Assembly (NCBI RefSeq): GCF_900100535.1
Contig: NZ_FNDG01000011.1
Location: 109,715 to 173,714 of the forward strand
Direction: 5' to 3'
DNA: 64,000 nucleotides
DNA from: Phytopseudomonas flavescens
Lineage (GTDB): Bacteria; Pseudomonadota; Gammaproteobacteria; Pseudomonadales; Pseudomonadaceae
This document shows, piece after piece, positions 9,407 through 19,805 of the stretch. Under the pieces are notes generated by a model. The model was not told the DNA's origin. It ran no database searches and was given only the letters and a program-made list of their open reading frames with translations. A program made the position numbers and the translations under genes. The first letter of the stretch is position 1, and every line of letters starts with the position of its first letter.

Positions 9407-12241
9407 ATGACCGACTATAAAGCCACGTTGAATCTTCCTGATACCCAGTTCCCGATGAAGGCCGGCCTGCCGCAGCGCGAGCCGCAGATCCTGCAGCGCT
9501 GGGACGAGATTGGTCTGTATCGGAAGCTGCGTGAGATTGGCGCCGGCCGGCCGAAGTTCGTCCTGCACGACGGCCCGCCCTATGCGAACGGCAGCATTCA
9601 TATCGGTCACGCGCTGAACAAGATCCTCAAGGACATCATCACCCGCTCCAAGACCATCGCGGGCTTCGATGCACCTTACGTTCCGGGCTGGGATTGCCAT
9701 GGCCTGCCGATCGAGCACAAGGTCGAAACCACCTTCGGCAAGAATCAGCCTGCCGACCTGACCCGCGAGCGCTGCCGTACCTATGCCGGTGAGCAGGTCG
9801 AAGAGCAGAAGGGCAACTTCATCCGCCTCGGCGTGCTGGGCGAGTGGAACAACCCCTACCTGACCATGAACTTCGCCAACGAGGCCGGTGAAATCCGTGC
9901 CCTGGCGGAGATCGTCAAGAAGGGCTTCGTGTTCAAGGGCCTGAAACCGGTCAACTTCTGTTTCGATTGCGGTTCGGCGCTGGCCGAGGCCGAAGTCGAG
10001 TATCAGGACAAGAAGTCCGATGCCATCGACGTCGCCTTCCCGGTCGAAGACGCCGACAAGCTGGCCGCCGCATTCGGGCTGGCCAGCCTGAGCAAGCCGA
10101 CCGCCATCGTCATCTGGACCACCACGCCCTGGACCATCCCGGCCAACCAGGCGCTGAACGTGCACCCGGAGTTCAACTATGCCCTGGTGGATGTCGGTGA
10201 TCGCCTGTTGCTGCTGGCCGAAGAAATGGTCGAGAGCTGCCTGCAGCGCTACGCACTGCAGGGCGAGGTCATCGCCACCGCGCCAGGCGCCAAGCTGGAA
10301 CTGATCAATTTCCGCCATCCGTTCTACGACCGTCTGTCGCCGCTCTACCTGGCCGACTACGTCGAACTGGGTGCCGGTACCGGTATCGTGCACTCCGCGC
10401 CAGCCTACGGTGAGGACGACTTCTACAGTTGCAAGCGCTACGGCATGAGCAATGACGACATCCTCAACCCGGTGCAGAGCAACGGCGTCTACGTCGACTC
10501 GCTGCCGTTCTTCGGTGGCCAGTTCATCTGGAAGGCCAACCCGGCCATCGTCGCCAAGCTCGAAGAAGTCGGCGCGCTGCTCAAGCATGAAGCGATCAAC
10601 CACAGCTACATGCACTGCTGGCGCCACAAGACGCCGCTGATCTACCGCGCCACCGCACAGTGGTTCATCGGCATGGATAAAAAGCCGAACGAGGGTTCCA
10701 CCCTGCGTGAGCGCTCCCTGGCGGCCATCGAAGAAACCCAATTCGTACCGGCCTGGGGCCAGGCCCGTCTGCACAGCATGATCGCTGGCCGTCCCGACTG
10801 GTGCATCTCGCGTCAGCGCAACTGGGGCGTGCCGATCCCGTTCTTCACGCACAAGCAAAGCGGCGAGCTGCACCCGCGTACCGCCGAGCTGATGGAGCAG
10901 GTGGCGCAGCGCGTCGAGCAGGAAGGCATCGAAGCCTGGTTCAAGCTCGACACCGCCGAGCTGCTGGGTGACGAAGCCGGCCAGTACGACAAGAGCCGTG
11001 ACACCCTGGACGTCTGGTTCGACTCGGGTACCACCCACTGGCACGTGCTGCGCGGCTCCCATGCCGAGCTGGCGCACCCGAACGGCCCGGCCGCCGACCT
11101 CTACCTGGAAGGCTCCGACCAGCACCGCGGCTGGTTCCATTCCTCGCTGCTGACCGGTTGTGCCATCGATGGTCATGCGCCGTACAAGGAACTGCTGACT
11201 CACGGCTTCACCGTCGACGAGCAGGGCCGCAAGCAGTCCAAGTCGCTGGGCAACGTGGTCGCCCCGCAGAAGGTCATCGACAGCCTGGGCGCCGACATCC
11301 TGCGCCTGTGGGTCGCCTCCACCGACTACTCGGGCGAGATGGCCGTCTCCGACCAGATCCTGCAGCGCAGCGCCGATGCCTACCGGCGCATCCGCAATAC
11401 GGCGCGCTTCCTGCTCTCCAACCTCAGCGGCTTCGATCCGGCCCAGCACCTGCTGGCCTCCGAAGACATGCTGGCCTTGGATCGCTGGGCGGTGGACCGT
11501 GCCCTGCTGCTGCAGCGCGAGATCGAAGAGGCCTACACCAGCTATCGCTTCTGGAACGTGTACCAGAAGGTGCACAACTTCTGCGTGCAGGAGCTGGGCG
11601 GCTTCTACCTCGACATCATCAAGGACCGCCAGTACACCACCGCCGCCGACAGCGTGGCGCGTCGCTCCTGCCAGAGCGCCATGTTCCACATCGCCGAAGC
11701 GCTGGTGCGCTGGATCGCGCCGATCCTGTCGTTCACTGCGGACGAGATCTGGCAGTACCTGCCGGGCGAGCGCAACGAGTCGGTGATGCTCAATACCTGG
11801 TACGCAGGCCTGAGCGAGCTGCCGGCTGGTTTCGAGCTGGATCGCGCCTTCTGGGATCGCGTCATGGCGGTCAAGACCGCGGTCAACAAGGAACTGGAGA
11901 ACCAGCGCAGCGCCAAGCTGATCGGTGGCAACCTGCAGGCGGAAGTGACCCTCTACGGTGAAGCGTCGCTGGTGGCCGACCTGACCCGCCTGGGCGATGA
12001 ACTGCGTTTCGTGCTGATCACCTCCGGCGCCAGCCTGGCACCGCTGGCCGCTGCGCCGGCCGACGCGGTGCAGACCGAGGTCGCTGGGCTGAAGCTGAAG
12101 ATCGTCAAATCCGCCCTGGCCAAGTGCGCCCGTTGCTGGCACTTCTGCGCCGACGTCGGCACCCATGCCAACCACCCGGACATCTGTGGCCGCTGCGTGG
12201 ACAACATCGAAGGCAAGGGCGAGGTGCGCCACCATGCGTAA
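9407..12241 (+). CDS. ileS: Isoleucyl-tRNA synthetase
   Basis: A class I aminoacyl-tRNA synthetase of 944 residues charging tRNA-Ile. The HIGH motif is at residues 65-68 within [12 protein letters not shown]. The editing CP1 domain lies roughly at 200-400 ([14 protein letters not shown]). The catalytic lysine loop reads KQSKS (609-613) rather than the textbook KMSKS. The C-terminal zinc ribbon has two cysteine pairs ([12 protein letters not shown]), marking the bacterial type. Neighbours ribF upstream and lspA 30 bp downstream form the usual Pseudomonas operon. Confidence 0.98.
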   Translation: MTDYKATLNLPDTQFPMKAGLPQREPQILQRWDEIGLYRKLREIGAGRPKFVLHDGPPYANGSIHIGHALNKILKDIITRSKTIAGFDAPYVPGWDCHGLPIEHKVETTFGKNQPADLTRERCRTYAGEQVEEQKGNFIRLGVLGEWNNPYLTMNFANEAGEIRALAEIVKKGFVFKGLKPVNFCFDCGSALAEAEVEYQDKKSDAIDVAFPVEDADKLAAAFGLASLSKPTAIVIWTTTPWTIPANQALNVHPEFNYALVDVGDRLLLLAEEMVESCLQRYALQGEVIATAPGAKLELINFRHPFYDRLSPLYLADYVELGAGTGIVHSAPAYGEDDFYSCKRYGMSNDDILNPVQSNGVYVDSLPFFGGQFIWKANPAIVAKLEEVGALLKHEAINHSYMHCWRHKTPLIYRATAQWFIGMDKKPNEGSTLRERSLAAIEETQFVPAWGQARLHSMIAGRPDWCISRQRNWGVPIPFFTHKQSGELHPRTAELMEQVAQRVEQEGIEAWFKLDTAELLGDEAGQYDKSRDTLDVWFDSGTTHWHVLRGSHAELAHPNGPAADLYLEGSDQHRGWFHSSLLTGCAIDGHAPYKELLTHGFTVDEQGRKQSKSLGNVVAPQKVIDSLGADILRLWVASTDYSGEMAVSDQILQRSADAYRRIRNTARFLLSNLSGFDPAQHLLASEDMLALDRWAVDRALLLQREIEEAYTSYRFWNVYQKVHNFCVQELGGFYLDIIKDRQYTTAADSVARRSCQSAMFHIAEALVRWIAPILSFTADEIWQYLPGERNESVMLNTWYAGLSELPAGFELDRAFWDRVMAVKTAVNKELENQRSAKLIGGNLQAEVTLYGEASLVADLTRLGDELRFVLITSGASLAPLAAAPADAVQTEVAGLKLKIVKSALAKCARCWHFCADVGTHANHPDICGRCVDNIEGKGEVRHHA

Positions 12242-12271
12242 GGCACTGGCCCGCACCGCGGAGGTTCATTC

Positions 12272-12778
12272 ATGAGCGCGCGTTTCGGCAAGCTCGGCTG
12301 GGTGTGGTTGAGCGTCGTGGTCTTCGTGGTTGATCAGATCACCAAGTTCTGGTTCGACAACAACCTGCAGATGTACGAGCGCATCGTGGTCATCCCCGAC
12401 TACTTCAGCTGGACCCTGGCCTACAACACCGGCGCGGCGTTCAGCTTCCTGGCCGGTGCGGGCGGCTGGCAGCGCTGGCTGTTCACCCTGATCGCCCTGG
12501 TGGTCAGCGTGGTGCTGGTGGTCTGGCTCAAGCGCCTGAAGCCCGACGAAACCTGGCTGGCCGTCGGCCTGGCGCTGGTGCTCGGCGGCGCGCTGGGCAA
12601 CCTGGTGGATCGCGTGGTGTTCGGCCATGTGGTCGACTTCATCCTGGTGCACTGGCAGAACCGCTGGTATTTCCCGGCGTTCAACCTGGCCGACAGTGCG
12701 ATCACCGTCGGTGCCGTGCTGCTGGCGCTGGATATGTTCAAGAGCAAGAAGGCGGAAGAAGAGGTGGCACGTGACTGA
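12272..12778 (+). CDS. lspA: Lipoprotein signal peptidase (signal peptidase II)
   Basis: An inner-membrane aspartyl protease that removes signal peptides from diacylglyceryl-modified prolipoproteins. Of 168 residues, four hydrophobic segments are visible. The conserved blocks are VDQITKFW, YNTGAAFSFL, GGALGNLVDR, the catalytic Asp in HVVDF (about D122) and the second in FNLADSAI (D141), matching the aspartate dyad of P. aeruginosa LspA. The gene overlaps fkpB by 8 bp, so their translation is probably coupled. Confidence 0.97.
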   Translation: MSARFGKLGWVWLSVVVFVVDQITKFWFDNNLQMYERIVVIPDYFSWTLAYNTGAAFSFLAGAGGWQRWLFTLIALVVSVVLVVWLKRLKPDETWLAVGLALVLGGALGNLVDRVVFGHVVDFILVHWQNRWYFPAFNLADSAITVGAVLLALDMFKSKKAEEEVARD

Positions 12779-13208
12779 CCTACGTATTGGCCCGGACCGG
12801 CAGGTCACCCTGCATTTCGCGCTGAAGCTGGACAACGGTGATGTGGTCGACAGCACCGCAGGCAAGGCACCGGCCACGTTCAAGGTCGGTGACGGCAACC
12901 TGCTGCCGGGGTTCGAGTCCGCGCTGTACGGCTTCAAGGCCGGCGACAAGCGTACCGTGACCGTGCTGCCCGAGCAGGGCTTCGGTCAGCCCAACCCGCA
13001 GAACGTGCAGCTCATGTCGCGTGCACAGTTCCAGGACATGGAGCTGTCGGAAGGGCTGCTGGTGATCTTCAACGATGCCGCCAATGCGGAGATGCCTGGC
13101 GTGGTCAGGGCGTTCGATGACGATCAGGTGACCATCGACTTCAACCACCCGCTGGCTGGCAAGACCCTGAGCTTCGACGTCGAGATCATCGACGTCCAGG
13201 CGATTTGA
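12771..13208 (+). CDS. fkpB: FKBP-type peptidyl-prolyl cis-trans isomerase (SlpA/FkpB type)
   Basis: A 145-residue SlyD-like FKBP. It begins at a GTG inside the end of lspA. Features are ALKLDNGDVVDST, the GDGNLLPGFESALYG loop and the IF (insert-in-flap) segment PEQGFGQPNPQNVQLMSR, then IDFNHPLAGKTLSFDVEI. It lacks the His-rich C-terminal tail of SlyD. The lspA-fkpB-ispH order is conserved in gammaproteobacteria. It is expected to be a cytoplasmic folding helper; the substrates are unknown. Confidence 0.94.
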   Translation: MTDLRIGPDRQVTLHFALKLDNGDVVDSTAGKAPATFKVGDGNLLPGFESALYGFKAGDKRTVTVLPEQGFGQPNPQNVQLMSRAQFQDMELSEGLLVIFNDAANAEMPGVVRAFDDDQVTIDFNHPLAGKTLSFDVEIIDVQAI

Positions 13209-13321
13209 CGACGCGTCGTCGAACGAGCCGGAGATTCCTCGCGAAAGCGCTGTCTATGGCGTAAGTTCTGCAGCGCTTACGCGTTACACTCTCTACCCAA
13301 GCTTCCCGTGCCGAGCGTTCC

Positions 13322-14266
13322 ATGCATATCAAACTCGCCAATCCCCGAGGCTTCTGCGCCGGTGTCGACCGCGCCATCGAGATCGTCAACCGCGCCCTGG
13401 AGGTGTTCGGCCCGCCGATCTACGTGCGTCATGAAGTGGTGCACAACAAGTTCGTGGTCGAGGACCTGCGTGCCCGCGGCGCGATTTTCGTCGAAGAGCT
13501 GGACCAGGTGCCCGATGACGTCATCGTCATCTTCAGCGCCCATGGCGTCTCCCAAGCGGTGCGCAGCGAGGCCGCCAATCGTGGCCTGAAAGTGTTCGAC
13601 GCTACCTGCCCGCTGGTCACCAAGGTGCACCTGGAAGTGGTGCGCTACAGCCGTGACGGCCGTGAATGCATCCTCATCGGTCATGCCGGACACCCGGAAG
13701 TCGAAGGCACCATGGGCCAGTACGACACCAGCAATGGCGGCGCCATCTACCTGGTCGAGGACGAGAAGGATGTCGCCACCCTGCAGGTGCGCAACCCCGA
13801 TTCCCTGGCCTTCGTCACCCAGACCACGCTGTCTATGGATGACACCAGCAAGGTCATCGATGCCTTGCGCGCGCGCTTCCCCACCATTGGCGGCCCGCGC
13901 AAGGACGACATCTGCTATGCCACCCAGAACCGCCAGGATGCGGTCAAGCAATTGGCCGACGAGTGCGACGTGCTGCTGGTGGTCGGCAGTCCCAATAGCT
14001 CCAACTCCAATCGCCTGCGCGAACTGGCCGAACGCATGGGCACGCCTGCCTACCTGATCGACGGTGCCGAGGATCTCAAGCGCGAGTGGTTCGACGGCGT
14101 CAACGGTATCGGCATCACCGCCGGCGCCTCGGCCCCCGAGGTACTGGTGCGGGCGGTGATCGACCGGCTTGGCGAGTGGGGTGTCTGCAACGTCCAGGAA
14201 CTGGATGGCCGGCCCGAGAACGTGACCTTCTCGGTGCCCAAGGAGCTGCGCCTGAAGGTGGTGTAA
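13322..14266 (+). CDS. ispH: 4-hydroxy-3-methylbut-2-enyl diphosphate reductase
   Basis: Last enzyme of the MEP isoprenoid pathway. It reduces HMBPP to IPP and DMAPP with an iron-sulfur cluster. The three cluster cysteines are visible in [14 protein letters not shown] (Cys12), [11 protein letters not shown] (~Cys96) and [11 protein letters not shown] (~Cys197). Other conserved blocks are EVVHNKFVV and [11 protein letters not shown]. The length of 314 aa is standard. The 113-bp gap before it contains an inverted repeat (GCGTAAG/CTTACGC). In P. aeruginosa the minor pilin genes follow this gene; here they do not. Confidence 0.97.
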   Translation: MHIKLANPRGFCAGVDRAIEIVNRALEVFGPPIYVRHEVVHNKFVVEDLRARGAIFVEELDQVPDDVIVIFSAHGVSQAVRSEAANRGLKVFDATCPLVTKVHLEVVRYSRDGRECILIGHAGHPEVEGTMGQYDTSNGGAIYLVEDEKDVATLQVRNPDSLAFVTQTTLSMDDTSKVIDALRARFPTIGGPRKDDICYATQNRQDAVKQLADECDVLLVVGSPNSSNSNRLRELAERMGTPAYLIDGAEDLKREWFDGVNGIGITAGASAPEVLVRAVIDRLGEWGVCNVQELDGRPENVTFSVPKELRLKVV

Positions 14267-14304
14267 CGCCACTGCCGATGCGCAGCACCAGCGCTTCGAG
14301 CTGA

Positions 14305-14330
14305 CCTCTCGAAAGGATCCCTTCGAGAGG
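14305..14330. repeat. 26-bp near-perfect palindrome after ispH
   Basis: CCTCTCGAA at the left and TTCGAGAGG at the right flank a near-symmetric AGGATCCC centre. Only one mismatched pair breaks the symmetry. No T-run follows, so it is not a standard intrinsic terminator, though it may end ispH transcripts with Rho or bind a dimeric protein. The surrounding 14267-14530 holds no gene. Confidence 0.6.
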
Positions 14331-14475
14331 CCGGATTCCTTTCGACTCCAGGGCCTGGCCGATGCATCAGCTCACTTGCCGCGACCCTGGCTGAGCGGGT
14401 TTCCCTGCGCTCGGTGTGGTCGGTATCGCCGCCGTATCAGCAAATGGTTTACGGCAAGGGCGGCTTTGCCGACCT

Positions 14476-14495
14476 CGGCCGATGCACATCGGCCG
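14476..14495. repeat. 20-bp perfect palindrome near the lysE remnant
   Basis: CGGCCGATG-CA-CATCGGCCG is a perfect inverted repeat, ~35 bp beyond the 3' end of the decayed lysE gene and also downstream of ispH. It could be a terminator remnant for either convergent gene, but there is no T-tract. Confidence 0.55.
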
Positions 14496-14530
14496 TTCGG
14501 GGGATACTGCTTATGCCGGGAGTGGTGACC

Positions 14531-15166
14531 TCAATGCTTGCTCAGGGCCAGTCGTGCAGCGAACAGAACGAAGATCAGGCCGGTGGTGCGATCCATCCAG
14601 TTGACCACCTGCTCTTGCCGCAAGATGCCTGCCAGTGGACGATTCGCCGCAATCGGGATGACCGACCATGAAGCCGATTGCCACGTGCATATTGACCAGG
14701 CCGAACGTCCATGCAGCAGGCTGACCCGAGGGGATGAACTGCGGCAGACAAGAAACATGGAAAACACCGATTTTCGGGTTCAGAAGGTTGCCCTGCATAC
14801 CTTTCGAGAACCCGTTGGATGTCGGCCTGCCCTGCACCTGGGTGGCCGACAGCGACTGGCGCGGATGCCACACCATATGCAAACCGAGGCAGGCCAGATA
14901 GGCCGCCCCGCAATATTTCAGGACGTTGAAAGCCCGTTCGGATACTGCGATCAGTGCGCCCAGGCCGAAGGCAGCGGCATCCCCCCAGAGCAGGCCGCCG
15001 GCATTGATGCCCAGGGCTGCCTGCAATGCCTGCCTTCTTGCTCTCGACCGTGCGGTTCTCACGACCAACGCCGTGTCGAGGCCGGGAGTCAGGGTCAATA
15101 GGAGGCTGCAATGGTGAAGGCAAGAAGACTGTCGGCTACGGACACTGGCAGATGACCGGTGTGCAT
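14531..15166 (-). pseudogene. LysE/RhtB-family amino-acid exporter, frameshifted
   Basis: Reassembling three frames gives a LysE-type exporter of ~210 residues. The N-terminus MHTGHLPVSVADSLLAF is in one frame. The core from LLTLTPGLDTALVV through NLLNPKIGVFHVSCLPQF to VAIGFMV is in a second. The C-terminal IPIAANRPLAGILR to LIFVLFAARLALSKH is in the third. The breaks lie near 15100 and 14665, each explained by a single-base indel. Hydrophobic segments and the family motif PGxDxALV are intact around the breaks. It is divergent from the LysR gene to the right, the usual exporter-regulator layout. The exporter would be non-functional unless these are sequence errors. Confidence 0.8.
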
Positions 15167-15412
15167 TCTCGCCGGCACGTTATCCCAGGCCGTGGGGCCG
15201 GATATCCGATACCTGCCGTCTTGGGGTAATAAGCTATTGCTTGTCCTGGGGGTAGAGGGGCCAGGGCTCGTACCCTGTCAATCGGATGCCGGCCTCGTCA
15301 GGTTGATCCACTCGGCCAAGTGCCACTCGAGGGATTCGCCTCGTCCCCTTACACTGCGTGCTGGATCAGGCTTGAGGAGTCGCCAGCGCCACGCGGTGCA
15401 GGCCCAGTGACG

Positions 15413-16273
15413 ATGGATATCGATCTAACCCGCACCTTTCTGCAGATCGTCCGCAGTGGCAGCTTCATTGCTGCGGCCGAGCGCATGCACGTGACCCAGA
15501 CGGCGATCACCGCGCGCATCCAGAAACTCGAAAGCCACCTTGGCAGCACGCTGTTCGTGCGCAATCGCGCCGGCGCCCGGCTGACCGCCGATGGCGAGGC
15601 GTTCGTCGCCTATGCCAACCGCATCGTGCAGACCTGGGAGGCTGCGCAGCGCGACCTGCCGCTGCCGGACGGTTTCCACAACGTCATCCACATCGGTGGC
15701 GAGCCGAGCCTGTGCAACCCGCTGATGCTGCGCTGGGTGAGCGCGATCCGCGAAGCCATCGACGGCTACGCGGTACGCGCGCAGATCGGCGAGGGCGCTG
15801 ACCTGTCACGGCAACTGGACGTCGGCGTGCTGGATGCGGCACTGGTCTACCAGCCCAGCTACTGGCCGGGCATGCAAGTGGAGCAGGTACTGGAGGAGAA
15901 GCTGGTACTGGTCGAGGCGGCCAATCCCGAGCCCTACGTGTACATCGACTGGGGCGAGAGTTTCCGTCAGCAGCATGATCGTGCACTGCCGGACAAGGCC
16001 AGGCCATCGGTATCCTTCAACCTCGGGCCACTCGCCCTGCAGTACATCCTCGAGCACGGTGGCGCTGGCTACTTCCGTAGCCGGGTGGTACAGCGCTATC
16101 TCGACGGCGGTGTGCTGAGGCGAGTGGCCAGGGCGCCGGAGTTCAGCTTCCCGACTTATCTGGTCTATTCCCGTGAGCGAGATTCCGTGGCGCTGCAGCA
16201 GGCGTTCGGCCTGTTGCGTGAAATAGCCGCAGAGGATGCCGACTGGTCGCAACGCTGGGATCCGGCGATCTGA
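15413..16273 (+). CDS. LysR-family transcriptional regulator
   Basis: A 286-residue regulator. The winged helix-turn-helix fills residues 1-60 (TRTFLQIVRSGSFIAAAERM, VTQTAITARIQKLES). A substrate-binding domain follows from ~90 with HIGGEPSLCNPLMLRW, DAALVYQP and GPLALQYILEHGGAGYF. I chose the ATG giving MDIDLTRTFL because the HTH starts there; the frame is open upstream and no clear ribosome site separates the options. It is divergent from the broken lysE gene, so it most likely controlled that gene. The ligand is unknown. The 246-bp gap to lysE would contain its operator. Confidence 0.87.
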   Translation: MDIDLTRTFLQIVRSGSFIAAAERMHVTQTAITARIQKLESHLGSTLFVRNRAGARLTADGEAFVAYANRIVQTWEAAQRDLPLPDGFHNVIHIGGEPSLCNPLMLRWVSAIREAIDGYAVRAQIGEGADLSRQLDVGVLDAALVYQPSYWPGMQVEQVLEEKLVLVEAANPEPYVYIDWGESFRQQHDRALPDKARPSVSFNLGPLALQYILEHGGAGYFRSRVVQRYLDGGVLRRVARAPEFSFPTYLVYSRERDSVALQQAFGLLREIAAEDADWSQRWDPAI

Positions 16274-16364
16274 ATGGGCCTGTGGTCGGTGTGACAGCCG
16301 CGACCTGGCGGCGCAGACCTCAAGCCACACCGATATCGCGGCGCCGCTGATAACGTGTCGCGTG

Positions 16365-16739
16365 TCACCTCAGGCTTTCGACCCTGACCGGCGCCACCCC
16401 GGAGCGCACCATGTCCAGGGCCTCGGCCGCCTTGCGCGAGACATCGATGATGCGTCCGCGGGAGAACGGGCCGCGGTCGTTGATGCGCACCACCACGCTA
16501 CGGTTGTTGTTAAGGTTGGTGACCCGCACCCTGCTGCCGAACGGCAGGCTGCGATGGGCTGCGGTCATGGCGTTCTGGTCGAAGCGCTCGCCGCTGGCGG
16601 TTCTGTTGCCGTGGTGCGCCTTGCCATAATACGAGGCCTTGCCCTCGGCCCGATAGTCTCCCGGTGCGCCGCCAAAGGGCAGGCCGCTACAGCCGGCGAG
16701 GAGGCTGAAGAGGGTCAGCAGCACTGATAATCGACGCAT
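16365..16739 (-). CDS. RlpA-like double-psi beta-barrel lipoprotein (PA4485-like)
   Basis: A 124-residue outer-membrane-type lipoprotein. The signal peptide [17 protein letters not shown] ends at a clear lipobox (LLAG-Cys17). The rest is one double-psi beta-barrel domain, with [35 protein letters not shown] and [17 protein letters not shown], carrying the His and Asp residues linked to lytic transglycosylase activity in RlpA. It lacks the C-terminal SPOR domain of full-length RlpA, so it should not locate to septa by denuded glycans. AGAGAAG precedes the ATG chosen; another ATG six codons upstream is less likely. Confidence 0.85.
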   Translation of the reverse strand: MRRLSVLLTLFSLLAGCSGLPFGGAPGDYRAEGKASYYGKAHHGNRTASGERFDQNAMTAAHRSLPFGSRVRVTNLNNNRSVVVRINDRGPFSRGRIIDVSRKAAEALDMVRSGVAPVRVESLR

Positions 16740-16843
16740 TACTTCTCTCTTTTGCAACCTGTTCGCTACCTGCTGTGCAACGCCTGCCGATGTTTCATCA
16801 CGACCCTGAAAAAGGCGAGAGCAGGGCTTGTGCCAGACACAAG

Positions 16844-16868
16844 AACGCCGGGAATCCCCGGCGTTTTC
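16844..16868 (-). terminator. Probable terminator after gatB
   Basis: AACGCCGGG and CCCGGCGTT form a 9-bp stem with a 4-base loop, 10 bp after the gatB stop codon. The trailing T-run is weak on the minus strand (TTCTTG) and better on the plus strand (TTTTC). Confidence 0.6.
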
Positions 16869-16875
16869 AAATCGC

Positions 16876-18324
16876 TCAGCCTTCGAGCTTTTTCTTCAGC
16901 AGTTCGTTCACTTGCCCCGGATTGGCCTTGCCCTTGGAGGCTTTCATGGCCTGGCCGACGAAGAAACCGAACATCTTGCCGCGCTTGGCTTCGTCGCTGG
17001 CGCGGTACTGTTCGACCTGCCCGGCATTGGCGGCCAGCACCTCGTCGAGCATCTTCTCGATGGCGCCGGAGTCGGTGACCTGCTTGAGGCCTTTCTTCTC
17101 GATCACCTCATCCGCCGTTGCGCCTTCAGCGGCGGCCAGGGCTTCGAAGACCATCTTGGCGATCTTGCCGCTGATGGTGTTGTCCTTGATGCGCAGGATC
17201 ATGCCGCCCAGTTGCTCGGCGGAAACCGGCGACCGATCGATTTCCAGGTTGTCCTTGTTGAGCAGGCTGGACAGCTCGCCCATCACCCAGTTGGCCGCCA
17301 GCTTGGCATCGCCACAGGTTTTCTCGACCACTTCGAAGTAGTCGGCCAGCTCACGGCTCGCGCTCAATACACTGGCGTCGTAGGTGGACAGCGCATACTG
17401 GCTTTCGAAGCGCTCGCGCTTCTGCGGCGGCAGCTCGGGCAGCTTGCTGCGCAGGTCGTCGAGGAAGCTCTGCTCGATCACCACCGGCAGCAGGTCAGGG
17501 CAGGGGAAGTAGCGGTAGTCGTTGGCTTCTTCCTTGCTGCGCATGGAGCGCGTCTGGTCCTTGTTGGGGTCGTACAGGCGGGTTTCCTGGATCACCTTGC
17601 CGCCGTCTTCGATCAGCTCGATCTGGCGTTGCACTTCATGGTTGATGGCTTTTTCGATGAAGCGGAACGAGTTGACGTTCTTGATCTCGGCGCGGGTGCC
17701 GAACTCGGCCTGGCCTTTCGGGCGTACCGACACGTTGCAGTCGCAGCGCAGCGACCCTTCGGCCATGTTGCCGTCGCAGATGCCGAGGTAGCGCACCAGG
17801 GCGTGGATCGCCTTGACGTAGGCCACCGCTTCCTTGGCGCAGCGGATGTCCGGTTCGGAGACGATTTCCAGCAGCGGCGTGCCGGCACGGTTGAGGTCGA
17901 TGCCGCTCATGCCCTGGAAGTCTTCGTGCAGGCTCTTGCCAGCATCTTCTTCCAGGTGCGCGCGGGTGATGCCGATGCGCTTGACGGTACCGTCTTCCAG
18001 GGGGATGTCGAGGAAGCCCTTGCCGACGATGGGGTGATCCATCTGGCTGGTCTGGTAGCCCTTCGGCAGGTCCGGGTAGAAGTAGTTCTTGCGCGCGAAG
18101 ACGTTACGCTCGGCGATCTCGGCGTCGATGGCCAGGCCGAACTGGCAGGCCATGCGCACGGCTTCGGCGTTGAGCACCGGCAGGGTGCCGGGCATGCCGA
18201 GGTCGACCAGGCTGGCCTGGGTATTGGGCTCGGCGCCAAAGGTGGTGGCGCTGGCCGAGAAAATCTTCGATTGGGTGCTGAGCTGAGCGTGGATCTCTAG
18301 CCCGATCACGGTTTCCCATTGCAT
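16876..18324 (-). CDS. gatB: Asp-tRNA(Asn)/Glu-tRNA(Gln) amidotransferase subunit B
   Basis: The tRNA-binding and kinase subunit of GatCAB, which converts misacylated Glu-tRNA-Gln and/or Asp-tRNA-Asn to the correct amide. Conserved blocks are [61 protein letters not shown] and [16 protein letters not shown]. The C-terminal YqeY-like tail ([20 protein letters not shown]) is complete. The ATG giving MQWETV yields 482 aa; the frame stays open far upstream only because it runs antisense through gatA. It is 14 bp after gatA. Confidence 0.97.
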   Translation of the reverse strand: MQWETVIGLEIHAQLSTQSKIFSASATTFGAEPNTQASLVDLGMPGTLPVLNAEAVRMACQFGLAIDAEIAERNVFARKNYFYPDLPKGYQTSQMDHPIVGKGFLDIPLEDGTVKRIGITRAHLEEDAGKSLHEDFQGMSGIDLNRAGTPLLEIVSEPDIRCAKEAVAYVKAIHALVRYLGICDGNMAEGSLRCDCNVSVRPKGQAEFGTRAEIKNVNSFRFIEKAINHEVQRQIELIEDGGKVIQETRLYDPNKDQTRSMRSKEEANDYRYFPCPDLLPVVIEQSFLDDLRSKLPELPPQKRERFESQYALSTYDASVLSASRELADYFEVVEKTCGDAKLAANWVMGELSSLLNKDNLEIDRSPVSAEQLGGMILRIKDNTISGKIAKMVFEALAAAEGATADEVIEKKGLKQVTDSGAIEKMLDEVLAANAGQVEQYRASDEAKRGKMFGFFVGQAMKASKGKANPGQVNELLKKKLEG

Positions 18325-18338
18325 ATCTTGATCCTTCC

Positions 18339-19790
18339 TCAGAAGCCGCTCGGTGCTTGTTTGTGCCAGTCGCTGACCTGCTGGTATTGATGCGCGACGT
18401 TCAGCAGACGGCCTTCCTGGAAGTAGTTGCCGAGCAATTGCACGCCGACCGGCAGGCCGTCGACGAAACCTGCAGGCATCGACAGGCCGGGGATGCCGGC
18501 CAGGTTGGCGGTGATGGTGTAGATGTCTTCCAGGTAGGCCGACACCGGATCCGCGTTCTTCTCGCCCAGCTTCCAGGCCAGGTTCGGCGTGGTCGGTCCG
18601 AGGATCACGTCGACGTCCTTGAAGGCTTTGAGGAAGTCGTTCTTGATCAGGCGGCGGGTCTTCTGCGCCTTGAGGTAGTAGGCGTCGTAGTAGCCGGCGG
18701 ACAACGCGTAGGTACCGACCATGATGCGGCGTTTGACCTCGGCGCCGAAGCCTTCGCCCCGGGAGCGCTTGTACAGGTCTTGCAGATCCTTCGGGTCTTC
18801 GCAGCGGTAGCCGAAGCGCACGCCGTCGAAACGCGACAGGTTGGAGCTGGCCTCCGCCGGAGCGATCACGTAGTAGGCCGCAATGGCGTGCTGCAGGTTC
18901 GGCAGGCTGATGTCCTTGACGCTGGCGCCGAGCTTTTTCAACGCCTCGACCACGGCCAGGATCTTCTCGCCGATGCGGGCGTCGAGGCCGGCACCGAAAT
19001 ATTCCTTCGGCAGGCCGATGCGCAGGCCGCTCAGGGGCTGGGCGAGGGCGGCCAGGTAATCGTCCACCGGTTGATCGACGCTGGTCGAATCCTTCGGGTC
19101 GAAACCGGCGATGGCGCCGAGCAGCAGGGCGCAGTCTTCGGCGGTGCGGGCCAGTGGGCCGCCCTGGTCGAGGCTGGAGGCGTAGGCGATCATGCCCCAG
19201 CGCGAAACGCGACCGTAGGTCGGCTTGATGCCGGTGAGGTTGGTCAGCGCGGCCGGCTGGCGGATCGAACCGCCGGTGTCGGTGCCGGTGGCTGCGGGCA
19301 GCAGGCGTGCAGCGACCGCGGCGGCCGAGCCACCCGAGGAGCCGCCAGGCACGCGGGTCAGGTCCCAGGGGTTGTTGACCGGGCCGTAGTGGCTGGATTC
19401 GTTGGCCGAGCCCATGGCGAACTCGTCCATGTTCAGTTTGCCCAGGCTCACGGTGCCGGCGGCGGCGAGCCTCTCGACCACGGTGGCGTCGTAGGGGGCC
19501 TTGAAGCCGGTGAGGATCTTCGAGCCGCAACTGGTCAGCACGCCCTGGGTGCAGAACAGATCCTTGTGGGCGATCGGCGCGCCAAGCAGCGGACTGTTTT
19601 CGCCGGCGGCGCGGCGCTCATCGGCTACTTTGGCCTGTTCGAGGGCGAGGTCGGCGGTCACGGTGATGAAGCTGTTGAGCTGCGGATCGAACTGCTCGAT
19701 GCGCGTCAGCAGGCTCTGGGTGAGTTCGGCGGATGAGAATTGCTTGTCGGCGAGTGCGCGAGCGATCTCGGCCAGGGTCATGTGATGCAT
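18339..19790 (-). CDS. gatA: Asp-tRNA(Asn)/Glu-tRNA(Gln) amidotransferase subunit A
   Basis: The glutaminase/amidase subunit of GatCAB, of the amidase signature family. The Ser-cisSer-Lys triad is visible: Lys76 in PIAHKDLF, Ser151 in [14 protein letters not shown] and Ser175 in [11 protein letters not shown]. The 483-residue length is typical. It is the middle gene of gatC-gatA-gatB, with a 15-bp gap from gatC. AAGGA lies about 12 bases before the ATG, slightly far; a second ATG three codons in (MTLAEI) is an alternative start. Confidence 0.97.
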   Translation of the reverse strand: MHHMTLAEIARALADKQFSSAELTQSLLTRIEQFDPQLNSFITVTADLALEQAKVADERRAAGENSPLLGAPIAHKDLFCTQGVLTSCGSKILTGFKAPYDATVVERLAAAGTVSLGKLNMDEFAMGSANESSHYGPVNNPWDLTRVPGGSSGGSAAAVAARLLPAATGTDTGGSIRQPAALTNLTGIKPTYGRVSRWGMIAYASSLDQGGPLARTAEDCALLLGAIAGFDPKDSTSVDQPVDDYLAALAQPLSGLRIGLPKEYFGAGLDARIGEKILAVVEALKKLGASVKDISLPNLQHAIAAYYVIAPAEASSNLSRFDGVRFGYRCEDPKDLQDLYKRSRGEGFGAEVKRRIMVGTYALSAGYYDAYYLKAQKTRRLIKNDFLKAFKDVDVILGPTTPNLAWKLGEKNADPVSAYLEDIYTITANLAGIPGLSMPAGFVDGLPVGVQLLGNYFQEGRLLNVAHQYQQVSDWHKQAPSGF

Positions 19791-19805
19791 GGCAGGGCGC
19801 TTTCC

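Noticed and set aside
9317..12256. A 979-codon open frame antisense to ileS
   Set aside because: It mirrors ileS codon for codon, has repetitive Gly/Gln/Val/His-rich translation typical of antisense frames in high-GC DNA, and matches no family.
18325..19530. A 400-residue N-terminal extension of gatB
   Set aside because: The extension overlaps gatA in another frame and has low-complexity Arg/Pro-rich sequence; the GatB family starts at MQWETV.
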